A stretch of DNA of 64,000 bases from Paramecium pentaurelia (lineage: Eukaryota > Ciliophora > Oligohymenophorea > Peniculida > Parameciidae): positions 325,029-389,028 of the forward strand of contig CAJJDO010000084.1 in the NCBI GenBank assembly GCA_905183005.1, read 5' to 3'. Within the stretch, counting starts at the first letter, position 1. Every line of letters begins with the position of its first letter. Below, piece after piece: positions 25,601 to 35,513 of this stretch. Made by a program: the position numbers and the translations under genes. The notes beneath the pieces are model-generated. The model was not told the DNA's origin. It saw only the letters and a program-made list of their open reading frames with translations, and ran no database searches.

Positions 25601-25961
25601 TGGTGGTTAAATAAGATGCAATAATGAAAATTGTCCAATTTAGATTCTAGTAACATTTGATATACAAGAAGAGTTGTTATGGAAAAAAAACTATGTTGAT
25701 TTAAGCAATAGGTTTTCAAAATATATAATAAGTGGTAAATTTAGAACTAACAGTTTAAAAACATCATTATAGCCTACAGATGTTTCAAAGTCCAATCATC
25801 ATTATAATCTTAATATTAATAGTCATATCAGTCAAACTGAAAGAATTTAAAGTAAACTAAACCTATCTCAATTAAGTAATTACTAAAAATAAAGAGAAAA
25901 GTCTAATAAAAATAAGAATGGCTTTTAGAGTGATTAATAATAAAATATATTTTTAAAATGA
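22620..25961 (+). CDS. Large hypothetical protein, interrupted by an assembly duplication
   Basis: Starts MFNFKPKYYNSQEQKKFEQL. Introns in the first copy: 22640-22664, 22770-22795, 22970-22997, 23126-23151, 23584-23606, 23785-23807, 24176-24198, 24226-24248. The frame then runs into the N at 24758, after which 1,122 bp repeat; the gene continues past the second copy and stops at TGA 25959-25961. If the duplication is collapsed, a protein of ~670 aa results. Its mid region is helical (VLLHLDELLLKVMERNRYHY). Near the C-terminus is a Cys-rich stretch, DCLICPISKCCYTSVVF..IRCNNENCPI, which might bind zinc. Family not recognised. As deposited, the duplication shifts the frame and truncates any gene model. 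Confidence 0.7.
23636..24757. repeat. Copy 1 of a 1,122-bp perfect direct repeat
   Basis: Reading line by line, this segment reappears unchanged at 24759-25880 (offset 1,123). It ends exactly at the N at 24758. It contains exons and three introns of the hypothetical gene. Confidence 0.95.
24758..24758. other. Single N: assembly join
   Basis: The only ambiguous base noticed in the window. It is flanked by the last base of one repeat copy and the first base of the other, as expected where two overlapping contig ends were butted together instead of merged. Confidence 0.95.
24759..25880. repeat. Copy 2 of the 1,122-bp perfect direct repeat
   Basis: Same sequence as 23636-24757, including identical intron sequences. 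Past its end the unique sequence continues the open frame (NYQKQREKSNKNKNGFQ) to a TGA stop, showing which copy carries the true 3' end. Confidence 0.95.
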
Positions 25962-25974
25962 AAATATTATTGTT

Positions 25975-26602
25975 TCATCTAGCATATACAGATAAATTAG
26001 TTAATGCTCTATATTAGGATTCTCTTAAACTTAAATTTTGAAATCTCTCCCATAAACGTGTTTACTTTGCTCCAAAAGAATCTTCTTCAAAAAAATAAGC
26101 ATAGGCTGCAATAAGTTGCATAAATGAATAAATGATAACAAAGGCATACTTATTTCAATTATATTATTAAGAAATACTTTTGCAAATTATGAAATCTTGT
26201 GTCCAAAGCTCTTACAATCATATATAATGCCCAAAATTTTCTTTATTCATATTTCAAAAATGACAATGAAATCATTCCACCCAATAAGCCACAATAAAAA
26301 GCATATTTTGGAGAATCCTATTCGTATTTATTTCTAAGTAAACAATGCAAACCTAATTGTAAATCTATAAGTAAACCTTTTGTAATCAGAGTATACGAGG
26401 ATAAGAACAAACAAAACTTAATGTTATCTTTAGATATTAGTATTTTGAGTATCTATTTTAACTTATTCTTTTTGAATTTAATTAAGATTTAAAGCAATGA
26501 CAATGCAGTTCTCAAAATATAAGCATATTTAAATGTTTATAAACTTTGAATAGAGACATGTTCAAAACATGAACAACTACTATAACATTCTATAATACCC
26601 AT
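25975..26602 (-). CDS. TMEM135-like membrane protein, ~199 aa, one frame anomaly
   Basis: Starts MGIIECYSSCSCFEHVSIQS (26602). Several hydrophobic helices follow: FCLFLSSYTLITKGLL, YAFYCGLLGGMISLSFL, and YAFVIIYSFMQLIAAYAYFF. The order GLLGGMISLSF..RKFWALYMIVRALDTRF.. then VIIYSFM..YFFEEDSF matches the C-terminal domain of TMEM135, a mitochondrial/peroxisomal membrane protein. The early Cys-rich segment also fits that family. One intron (26149-26177, 29 nt) is needed, but the two exons then differ by one base in phase; an extra A in the AAAA run just before the intron would restore it. The stop (TGA 25977-25975) is 13 bp from the stop of the converging gene. Shorter than animal TMEM135 (458 aa). 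Confidence 0.7.
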
Positions 26603-27297
26603 GTTAACAATGTTATGATTTGGCTAACAATGTTTATATAAATCGATCAATTCTTAAATTCATTATATAAAATTATAATGTTTTACAATCTATTAAAAAG
26701 AATAAAAGTGAATATTTTACAAATTTAAAAAGTGTATTACACATAATTTTAATGATGGAAATATAATTTTAATTATTAAAATCACTAATGTAGAAGAACA
26801 AAGTAGTTTAACAATAAAATCTATTCATTTTTATTAAAATGATAATGGATTACTCTATCTTTAAACATAATATTTTTGATTATTTTCATAAAGTTACAAC
26901 CAATAAAAATAAATATAGTTTTAAATTTGAAGTTTTTAGAGAAATATTGAATAAAAATAATTACTTAAACTCATATTGGATCAAGATATGAATTTTAAAA
27001 CTTCCATCTTTAAAAATAAGAAATACTTGTAGAAAAATATTATATGTGAAATTTTTATCTCTTCTACTTTCTTTGCTATGATTGAATTATATTATCAATA
27101 ATACTTTGAACCTTCTTGATCATTTATGATTAATATTAAACATCATTTAGTTTAGATCTTAAAAATATTATCAATAAAACTAATAAAAATATTTATAAAT
27201 TTATGATATTTTAAATAAGAATAATCTATGATTATACTAAAATACGTTTAGATTTGAATTTATTTAATTATAATAAATTAAATTAATATTACAATTA
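26603..27297. other. Intergenic, 695 bp, no gene seen
   Basis: AT-rich, TGA in all frames on both strands, no RNA gene motif recognised. It lies upstream of the TMEM135-like gene and downstream of the TTLL gene. Confidence 0.5.
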
Positions 27298-28854
27298 TCA
27301 AAAATTCTAAATTAATCTATCAAGCATTTCCTCTAAATCTTAGTTTAATCTATTAGCCAATTATTCAAGTGCATTAATAAATTGAAAGAAATCCATTTAA
27401 TTATTATTACATGATTTTAATATGATTTTCCTAAATAATAAATCATAATCATGTTTCAGAAATGTTTAAGATGTCATTTATGGAAAATTACACAATTTCT
27501 AAAATTTAGAAGATGTCAAATATTCTTGAAATTTATATCCAGACAAAAAACCATAAAGTTACATCATCTTTGAGAATATGGTTTCAGTTTCATCCACATC
27601 TAATTTTCTATAACTCTAAAATCCTGGTAATTCTTCTTAATCTTCTTTAGGTATCATTGCTAATTTTATTGCATCCCCCATAACTAATTCTTTAACATAA
27701 CTATCAATTTAGGATTCTTCAAATACAGATTTACCATTTGTTGCATAAACTTCATGCTCAATTTATAAACTTGGATTAGAATTAACTTCTAATAACCATG
27801 GTTTACCTTTTTCATCAAGTAAAATATCAAATCCTAATACTTAGAAGCATTTGACTTCTGCTACTCTTTTTTAAAAAACTAATTTTTAATTGAATGCAAG
27901 AAATGGAAGAAGACTCTTTAAATATGCAACAATCAAACTATCTATTTAATTTTCAACATCTTAATTGTTATATCCTAAGATTTCTAAATTTTTTTAGATA
28001 GATGAATAAGTTCTTTTGGTTCCCTCATTTATATCTAAAATGTTCTTACCATTATAAAATTAGAAATTAGTACTTTTTTTATTAAGTGAATAGTTGGTTA
28101 AATGCATAAAAGGATTTCTGAGATTTTTATCATTAGGTTTTTCATAATCTACAGTACAAAATCTAGCTAATCCTTCTTTATTAATATAACATAAGTAGGG
28201 ATCAAGAGATGTAATAAGAACATACAATCTTAAATCAAATTTCTTTTTATCTATCAATAAAGGTTTGGAGATATATTATTATATTACCATACTTTCATTA
28301 GTTTTGATATCTTTTAATTTTTTTATTAAATAGATTCCATCCCCTTATGATCCTGCATCTGGTTTAGCTATGTAAGTACGAGTGCTTTTATATTCTTATT
28401 AAAATTTATCAATTTCATCAGGTATAATGTATGTTTTAGGAAAGAATTCATATTCATCTGGAAAATATTAAGCAAATTTATTCAAATAAAATGATGATTA
28501 AGTTTTATGAGCTAACAAATCCATTCCTGGAAAACGATTAACGTATTATGTAAAATATTCTTCAAAATTTTAATATTTAAATGGTAATCCAAGCCAACAA
28601 ACATCACCATCATTAAAAACTTCTTTCCAATTATTTTTTACTATTAATTTACGTATTAATCTTGTTTCACCTCTACAATTAGTTGTATTTACTTTAATAG
28701 ATTTCTACTTTTTATATTAATTCTGTTATTATTGAAAATTTTCATAACTAGTTTTGAATTCATCAACTTATTATTCAGTAACAGTCTTAATATCATCATC
28801 ATTATTTTCATTCCATGGTGAGATATCATGAGTTTATTATTATTATTATTACAT
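27298..28854 (-). CDS. Tubulin-tyrosine-ligase-like (TTLL) enzyme, 518 aa
   Basis: Single exon, MQQQQQQTHDISPWNENNDD to TGA 27300-27298. The TTL/ATP-grasp domain spans about residues 55-400: VNTTNCRGETRLIRKLI, FPKTYIIPDE, YIAKPDAGSQGDGIYLIKK (ATP-binding loop), MVIQQYISKPLLIDKKKFDL, RLYVLITSLDPYLCYINKEG, FMHLTNYSLNK, and DILLDEKGKPWLLEVNSNPS (catalytic/metal site). TTLLs add glutamate or glycine chains to tubulin tails in axonemes and basal bodies. The motifs favour a glutamylase-type TTLL but do not fix the subfamily. The C-terminal ~110 residues are family-specific. Its ATG is 22 bp from that of the divergent kinase gene. Confidence 0.93.
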
Positions 28855-28876
28855 AATGATCAAATTAATTTAATTA

Positions 28877-30803
28877 ATGAAATTAGTTAATAGTAGAAAA
28901 TTGATTATATAGGAGTAGGAATAAGAATCTGATAAATAACGATAGATAGGAGATTATCTTTTAGGTTGGTGTTTAGGTTTACAGTAGTTAAAACTCTTGG
29001 ATTGGGTACATTTGGTTTAGTCAAATTGGCAATTCATTAAATAACTTAAGAGAAGGTAGCAATTAAAATTTTGGAGAAATCAAAGATAATAGATGTAGCT
29101 GATGTTGAAAGAGTAACTAGGGAAATACATATTTTGAAATTGATTAGACATAAACATGTAATTCAATTATATGAGGTATTAAATCAATATATATATAATT
29201 AAAGATAATTGAAACAAAGAAATATATATTTTTGGTTATGGAATTTTGTGATGGCGGTGAATTATTTGATTATATAGTAAAGCATTAAAAGTAATATTTT
29301 AATATATAAATAAAGACTATCTGAAATTGAAGCATGTAAATTTATTTAAGAGTTAATATCTGGAATTGAATATATACATAAATTAAATATAGTCCATAGA
29401 GATTTGAAACCAGAAAATTTATTATTAGATTATTAAAAGAGTTTAAAAATTGTAGATTTTGGATTAAGTAATACATATAAATAGGGAGAATAATTAAAGA
29501 CAGCATGTGGTAGTCCATGTTATGCAGCACCTGAAATGATACAAGGGAATAAATATAATTCTTTATTAGTTGATATATGGTCATGTGGAGTAATTTTATT
29601 TGCATCTATTTGTGGTTATTTACCATTTGAAGATGTGAATACTTCAGCTTTATACAAAAAAATATTACATGGAGAATATTAAATTCCTAATTTTGTGTCA
29701 CCAGAAGGCACACATTTTTTGAAGGGAATTTTGAATATTAATCCTGATCGAAGATTTAATTTAGAGTAAATAAAATCACATCCATGGTTTAAATTGTTTA
29801 GGAGATCACATTCTATTCCTTAAGGAATTATTATTGGATATCATAGAATACCAATTGATAATAATATTGTACAATAATTGAAAGAACTAGGATTTAATGA
29901 AGATTATGCCAAAATATGTTTAGATGCAAATAAATAAAATAATGTGACAACTTCATATTTTTTATTGATGAAGAGACATTTAATGAATGGAGGAATATCA
30001 ACAGCTGATATTAATTCTGTATATTTTGATTCAAAATTATTGGATCCAATTCAAAGAGTTTAAAAAGGTAAACAATTCAATATATTATTATATAGCTTAA
30101 ATTCCATAATTTATTGATGAATCTATGCTCTAATCTTTGAATACTACTTAAAGATCTTAATCTAATCAAAATCGTAAAAATAAGAAAATGTATACATAAT
30201 AAAATAGAGGTCATTATTATTTATAAGATGAGAAATTCAATAAATTAATTTAATTAAAATAATCAAATCGTTAAGATAGTTTGGACTCAGATTAAGAATA
30301 TAATAAATCATTATCCTAGAATGTAACATCAAATGTAAAAAAATAAAAAGTTAGAACTGAATCAAATTATAATACAGATTCGTTTTTAAATTAGACTACG
30401 ATGTTTGCTACTAAAAGGTAATCGATTTCCCCTGCTAATGCCAATCTTATATTGTAATACATTAGTAATTATTAACTCTATATCAGAACAATAAAAAAAA
30501 TTAACTCCTACATCCAATAGAAATTCAAATCAACAAAAACAAAATATATTCTCTTTGAATTACTAAAGAAACGTTTAGACAATTTATGATCAAGAGGCCT
30601 AAAAGATTATTAATTCAAATAAATAATAAAATTAAGATTAAAAGAGAAGTTTAAATTATTAATGGATGCCATAAAAATAAACAAATTCTTATTAATTATA
30701 ATTACAATTGAATTCTAGAAAAGGATCTAGAGATTTAAGTGTACCTCATTCTACTAAAAGTTCAAACAATCCAAAAAGTAAGTCAATTAATATGTAATTT
30801 TGA
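28877..30803 (+). CDS. SNF1/AMPK-type (CAMK group) protein kinase, 600 aa
   Basis: Starts MKLVNSRKLIIQEQEQESDK. Introns: 28965-28984 (20 nt), 29176-29204, 29291-29315, 30068-30095, 30465-30486. Kinase domain ~25-280: KTLGLGTFGLVKL, VAIKILEKSKI, HRDLKPENLLL, DFGLSN, and the activation loop LKTACGSPCYAAPEM carrying the Thr that upstream kinases phosphorylate in AMPK. It is followed by a UBA-like autoinhibitory segment (VQQLKELGFNEDYAKICLDA). The last ~270 residues are Gln/Ser/Asn-rich with no regulatory beta/gamma-binding domain seen. AMPK-type kinases respond to energy stress; Paramecium has many such paralogues, so a specific role cannot be assigned. Confidence 0.92.
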
Positions 30804-30829
30804 TTATACTTATTAATAATTTTATTAAA

Positions 30830-31975
30830 ATGAATTTTTTTATGAATTTCTTTGGATAAGGCACTTCTGGGCCATAACCGGAAAGTTATGAAATTAATGG
30901 TTAGGAATATCATGAATTGAATTTAATTGCTGAAGGAGGTTATGGTTTTATTTGGAGAGCAATAGAAACAAAAACAAGAAAATTTTGCGTTATTAAAAAA
31001 ATTATTTGTCAAAGTAAAGAAGCAATTGAATAAGCTTAATAGGAATTAGATTTGCATGTAAATTATATTTATTCATATGTAAAATAGAGAAGACTTCAAC
31101 ATCCTAACATTGTAAAATGCTATAATGGAGTAATCAAATTTAATAAGAAAATAAATTAGACTATAGCATATATGGTTTTAGAATTATGTGAAGGTGGAAC
31201 ATTAATTGATTTACTAAAAAGATACAATGAAAAAAGATTGAGTGAATAATAAGTACTCTTAGTGTTAAAAGTTAATTTTCACTTTATCATAGTAATTAGT
31301 TTAAGCAATCAAATATCTTCACACCTAAAAACCTTCAATTACTCATAGAGATTTGAAAGTTGAAAATGTCTTATTACATAACAAAATATTCAAAATTTGC
31401 GATTTCGGTTCTGCTAGTACTGAAAAAATTGATTTAAAGTATTATTATTATCTAAAATAAGTTAATCAAATAAACATCAGATTTCTCAATATGAAGAGAA
31501 TTTTGCAAAATAGACAACAGAAATATATAGGCCTCCTGAAATGACAGATTTATATTTAAAGTATGAAATCAATGAAAAAGTTGATATCTGGATGTTAGGA
31601 TGCATTTTATATACAATGTGCTTTTATAATCCACCCTTTTAGGAATCTTCAAAATTGGCTATTGTTGAAGCTTCGTATATTATTCCAAAAGACAATAAAG
31701 TATTCATCAAAAATTGAATGTATTAGTATTCTAATAAGATGATCAATTTGATTGGTATAATGCTTTAATCAAACCCAAAGGATAGAGCATCAATTTTTGA
31801 GATCGAAGAAATATTGAATAATTATGAAACATTAACCTAAATAGTAAAGAATAATATCAATCATTAGCAATGTAAAAATGGATAAGATGATGATTTTGGT
31901 GAATTTTAATAAGGAGATTAAAAAGCATAAGAATAATAATAAAAGACTGTTTAATATGATGATTCATTAATTTGA
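30830..31975 (+). CDS. NAK-family (AAK1/GAK-like) protein kinase, 347 aa
   Basis: Starts MNFFMNFFGQGTSGPQPESY (a Met four codons on is an alternative). Introns 31058-31087, 31271-31292, 31439-31461, 31700-31726. Kinase motifs: LIAEGGYGFIWRA, CVIKKIIC, LQHPNIV, LCEGGTLIDLL, THRDLKVENVLL, KICDFGSAS, TEIYRPPEM, and VDIWMLGCILYTMCF. The IAEGGYGFI glycine loop, the CDFGSA motif and the RPPEM activation segment are typical of the Numb-associated kinases AAK1, GAK and BIKE, which phosphorylate clathrin adaptors. The ~60-residue tail is acidic and Gln-rich. The gene starts only 26 bp after the stop of the preceding kinase on the same strand. Confidence 0.88.
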
Positions 31976-32042
31976 TATTGTGTACATTTAATGTGTATTT
32001 CTAATAATAAATTATTTGAATTTCAATTTATTTTTTATTAAA

Positions 32043-33030
32043 ATGACTTCTTTATTAACTATTCTTAAGGATATATAAATAAATGTACCTTAATCATAAT
32101 TATAACATTCTTTTGTTTGATGTGGTCAAAGTCAAGTTGGAAAATCAACAATAGTACGTTTATTATTTCAATATATATAGGTCTCCAAATTAACATCTCA
32201 ATAAATACATAATTAAACAGGATTAATATTCACTTAATAAAAGACAAATATAATTGGTTATTAAGCAGTAATTTAATATTTTGAGATTTCTGGATAATCA
32301 TTTAAATAATTATTGACTTTACCATTTAATAAACAATCATATTAATAGTACAGTTATATTTTAGTAATTGATTTATCTGATAATCCTCATGAAATTTTAA
32401 ATGTATGTAATTCAGAAATAAGATAAATTAAAGAAGAAACAGAAAAGAAGTTATAATAATCAATAGATGTTGATACTTTAAAACAATTAGAATTAAATAT
32501 TTATGAAAAAATCATGTAGCATCATGATAAAAATAGAATAATACAATCATTTATACCTATTATAATTGTAGGTTGGAAATATGATTTATTCTCTAAAAAT
32601 CTAGATTAAGAATCCAGAAAATGGATAACAAGAGGTTTAAGATATTTAGCACATACTAATAATTGTTCACTTGTATTTGGAAACAATTAAGATTATTAAT
32701 TAGTTAGATAGACTTTGTAATATCATGTAAAACCTACGATTTCAATTTATGAATATGATCATTTAAAATAATTATGTAGTACTCAACTTTCTGATTCAAT
32801 TGAAAATATTAATTTACCTCCATCTGGTAATAATCCTCTAGATGGATTCAATAAAATAATCAAAGATCAAACTTTTGCTGTTGTAAATAATCAAAATAAA
32901 AAAAAAATAATCTAAAATAACGGAGGAAGAATGGAATAATTATAAAGAAGATAAAATTGATAGACTTATTAAGTAATTTGAATTTTAATAAAAATAAAAC
33001 ACAAGATAAGAAGAATAAGTATTACTTTGA
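32043..33030 (+). pseudogene. DYNC2LI1: Dynein-2 light intermediate chain-like gene, apparently broken
   Basis: The product resembles cytoplasmic dynein-2 light intermediate chain, which helps drive retrograde intraflagellar transport. The N-terminus MTSLLTILKDIQINVPQSQL leads to a P-loop CGQSQVGKST, then ILVIDLSDNP, IPIIIVGWKYDLF, and a GLRYLAHTNNCSLVFG segment; these align in order with the animal protein. Two lesions: an in-frame TGA (32118-32120) immediately before the P-loop, and a 10-A run near 32898-32907 that shifts the frame so the natural C-terminus (EEWNNYKEDKIDRLIKQFEF) is in another frame, ending at 33030. A 43-nt intron starting at GTAAAT just upstream would also fix the second problem but is longer than any other intron here. 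Either a decaying gene copy or draft sequence errors. Confidence 0.75.
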
Positions 33031-33061
33031 TATAATATTTATATATATTTTTATTTATAAA

Positions 33062-33709
33062 ATGATTTTAGAATTAATTTTCTTATTTACAGGTGTACAA
33101 TCTATTACTTTAAAATTCAAAGTACCACCTGGATAATAATAATGCATCAAAGATTCTGTGTCTTAAAATACACTTATTTATGGTAATTATGATACAACAT
33201 CATCACTTTATACTTTTACATTAAGTGTAATTCAATATATATATATATTATAGATTATTAATTAATAGGATTAAGAATCAATCATTATTGAATACTCTAA
33301 TGATATCAATCAATAATTTCATTATGTTATGGAGGAATCAGGAGAGATTTCTATATGTTTTGAAGTAGATGATTATTCTGATATTACAACTTTTAATCTA
33401 TTTTATGAAAGTGGTACTTAAAGTATAATAATATTAGGGGCTGAAATATATGACTAAGATTTATTAGCAAAAAAATAGCATGTTCTTAATTTAAATGAAA
33501 CTTTAGAGACTATGGAATAATTATAATAAGATATATCAAGAGAACAATTATTAATTGTTGATAGAGAAAATAAAAGAAAATATAGTTTTACAGATATTTA
33601 AACTAAAATTATTGGTTTTGCTGGTATAACATTTGGATTATTAATTATTGTGGCTACTTGTTAAGTTATTTATGTTAGAAGATTTGTAGTATATAAGAAA
33701 TTAGCATGA
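33062..33709 (+). CDS. p24/emp24 family cargo receptor, 206 aa
   Basis: Starts MILELIFLFTGVQSITLKFK, an N-terminal signal peptide. One 27-nt intron (33227-33253) is in frame, so the unspliced frame is also open; splicing is preferred because the intron ends in TATAG and encodes an odd VIQYIYILQ insert. The GOLD domain covers residues ~15-105 (VPPGQQQCIKD.., FHYVMEESGEISICFEV), followed by a coiled coil (NLNETLETMEQLQQDISREQ) and one C-terminal membrane helix (GFAGITFGLLIIVATCQVIY) with a short cytoplasmic tail VRRFVVYKKLA. p24 proteins cycle between ER and Golgi and package cargo into COPI/COPII vesicles. The tail lacks an obvious KKxx terminus. Confidence 0.9.
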
Positions 33710-33802
33710 TTTACTTGAGTATAAATTTGTTAATCCAATTATATGTATACTAAATTTGAGTAGAATTTGTATTTTAAAAATATGATGATGTTAATAAATG
33801 AA

Positions 33803-34820
33803 TCAAGAGGAAACTGTTAGATTATTTTAATAATATGAAGGATTGACTCTAATATTTTTAATAAGAGATGAAGAGATTTCTTATGTCTTTTAGGTTGTCT
33901 CACTATTTTCATTTATTTTTAAAGTCTACTATTGAGATTTTGCTCTTGATTTATATGATCTCTCATAAAATTTATCTAATTTAATTATATATATATATAT
34001 ACCAAATTATTTAAAGTTTTTCTTTCCTGTTGAGGTCTCTAATATATCATCAGTTGTTCTATTTAAAAGAGTTAAATTATTTTTTGGTTTACTTGTTTTG
34101 CAAATATTAATTGTTTAATTTTTCTAACTGTATGTTATTATACTATTATGATCATTATCTTATATTTCAGTATGATAACGATGATTTAATTTTAATTGAG
34201 GAACCCTAAATTTTGTATCTTTATTGATTAATGAGTGAAATTTTACTGAATCATTTTCGTTTTGTTTTTATTATTAATTTTAAACCTATAATTTTTATTT
34301 ATAGAATGATATTAGTTCTTGTAATTAAGAATTTTTGGTTGCTTATTTTAATAATATCATTTTCTAATTATTAACTTCCTTTAAATTTATTTATGTATTT
34401 AAATACCTATTCAATTTCTTTGATTTTAACTTTTAGTTTTTAATTTTCGCATTTCAATTCTATACATAATTTGTTTAATACTTAACATTCATTCCTAAAA
34501 AATACTAATTTATTTTAAGCATTTACTACCTATTCTTTATAATAGAAATTATATACTTCAGTCTCGTTTTCATGATATGCAATGTATTCTTCAAATTTCT
34601 ATTGTAGATTTCTAAAATCTGATGAGATCTATTCTACAACTATTTTAAATGCCTTAAAAAAGCTAGTCTGCTAATTTTATAATAGCGTTGAAATTCTAGA
34701 ATTAGTGTTAATCATCAAGCCTTCTATGTCTTTGCACATCTCCTTTAATTTCTTAGCTGCATTCTAATCAAGTGATTCTAGAATTGGTATTTAAGCCTCA
34801 GTAATTAAATAAGATGCCAT
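33803..34820 (-). CDS. Coiled-coil protein, 320 aa
   Basis: Starts MASYLITEAQIPILESLDQN. Introns 34379-34406 and 33976-34002 give 321 codons; the second is in frame and contains a TA repeat. Residues ~10-190 form a coiled coil (FRNLQQKFEEYIAYHENETE, CIELKCENQKLKVKIKEIEQ). The C-terminal half is Lys/Ser/Asn-rich and unstructured. Stop TGA 33805-33803. A plus-strand open frame over the same DNA (from 33800) is a shadow. The gene lies 40 bp downstream of the stop codon of the CCCH protein on the same strand. Family not recognised. Confidence 0.75.
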
Positions 34821-34860
34821 ATTATTTTTATTCAATATAATAAATAAATGAATAGAGAAG

Positions 34861-35513
34861 TCAAATTTGTTTTTCTTATAATTAAACAAAGAATTTTGAT
34901 CTGGTATGCAATCCAACATTGAATCCTTTTTTTGTGAATGTTTTTAGAACTTATTAAAACCTTTAAATGTCTAATCTCTCAGTATTATTGAGATATTCTA
35001 TTATAGAATCTATAAACATACTTCTAGCTATTGTTGGTTTCATATTAAATTGTTAATAAGATTCTTATAAGAATTTCTCAAATCTATTTTGGTCTTTTAA
35101 TTCATCATGTAAATATTAGCATCTTATTCCATAAGGACAAAATCCTTAATTAAAATATCGATTGCATGGTTTTGTTTTGTATTTTTAATGTAAATGAGTT
35201 TTAGCTTATAACTCTAATTAACCATGAGCGAAAGAACACTATGAAATAACCTTATAAAATACTTCATCTCCAAATTTGCATTATCCAGTCAACTAAAAGT
35301 TCTTACACAACTCTGTCTTCTTCTTCTTTGTATATTCTTCAATATATTGTCTTTTTTCTTCGATTGTCTCAAAATACTTTCTTTTTGGTTAAACGCTAAA
35401 AATCTTAATATTTCATACTCTATTTGAAACTTTTCATCATCGTCATCAGTACTTGCATTCTAATAATCATTAATCAAGTTAATATAGATTTCGATTGGAG
35501 TTGAGTTACTCAT
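34861..35513 (-). CDS. TIS11/TTP-type tandem CCCH zinc-finger protein, 201 aa
   Basis: Starts MSNSTPIEIYINLINDYQNA. Introns 35396-35418 and 35239-35262. Two CCCH fingers with the C-x8-C-x5-C-x3-H spacing: KTELCKNFQLTGQCKFGDEC..SFAH (the second intron splits it) and YKTKPCNRYFNQGFCPYGIRC..QYLH. Each is preceded by the YKTxxC/KTELC lead-in that marks the TTP family, whose members bind AU-rich elements in 3' UTRs and speed mRNA decay. In a genome this AT-rich target choice must rely on more than AU content, which is speculation. The C-terminus is helical (FQQVLKTFTKKGFN). Family call is firm. Confidence 0.92.

Noticed and set aside
33800..34190. Plus-strand frame starting MNQEETVRLFQQYEGL
   Set aside because: The minus strand here carries the properly spliced coiled-coil gene with exons summing to whole codons; the plus frame needs a 31-43 nt intron and has no family match.
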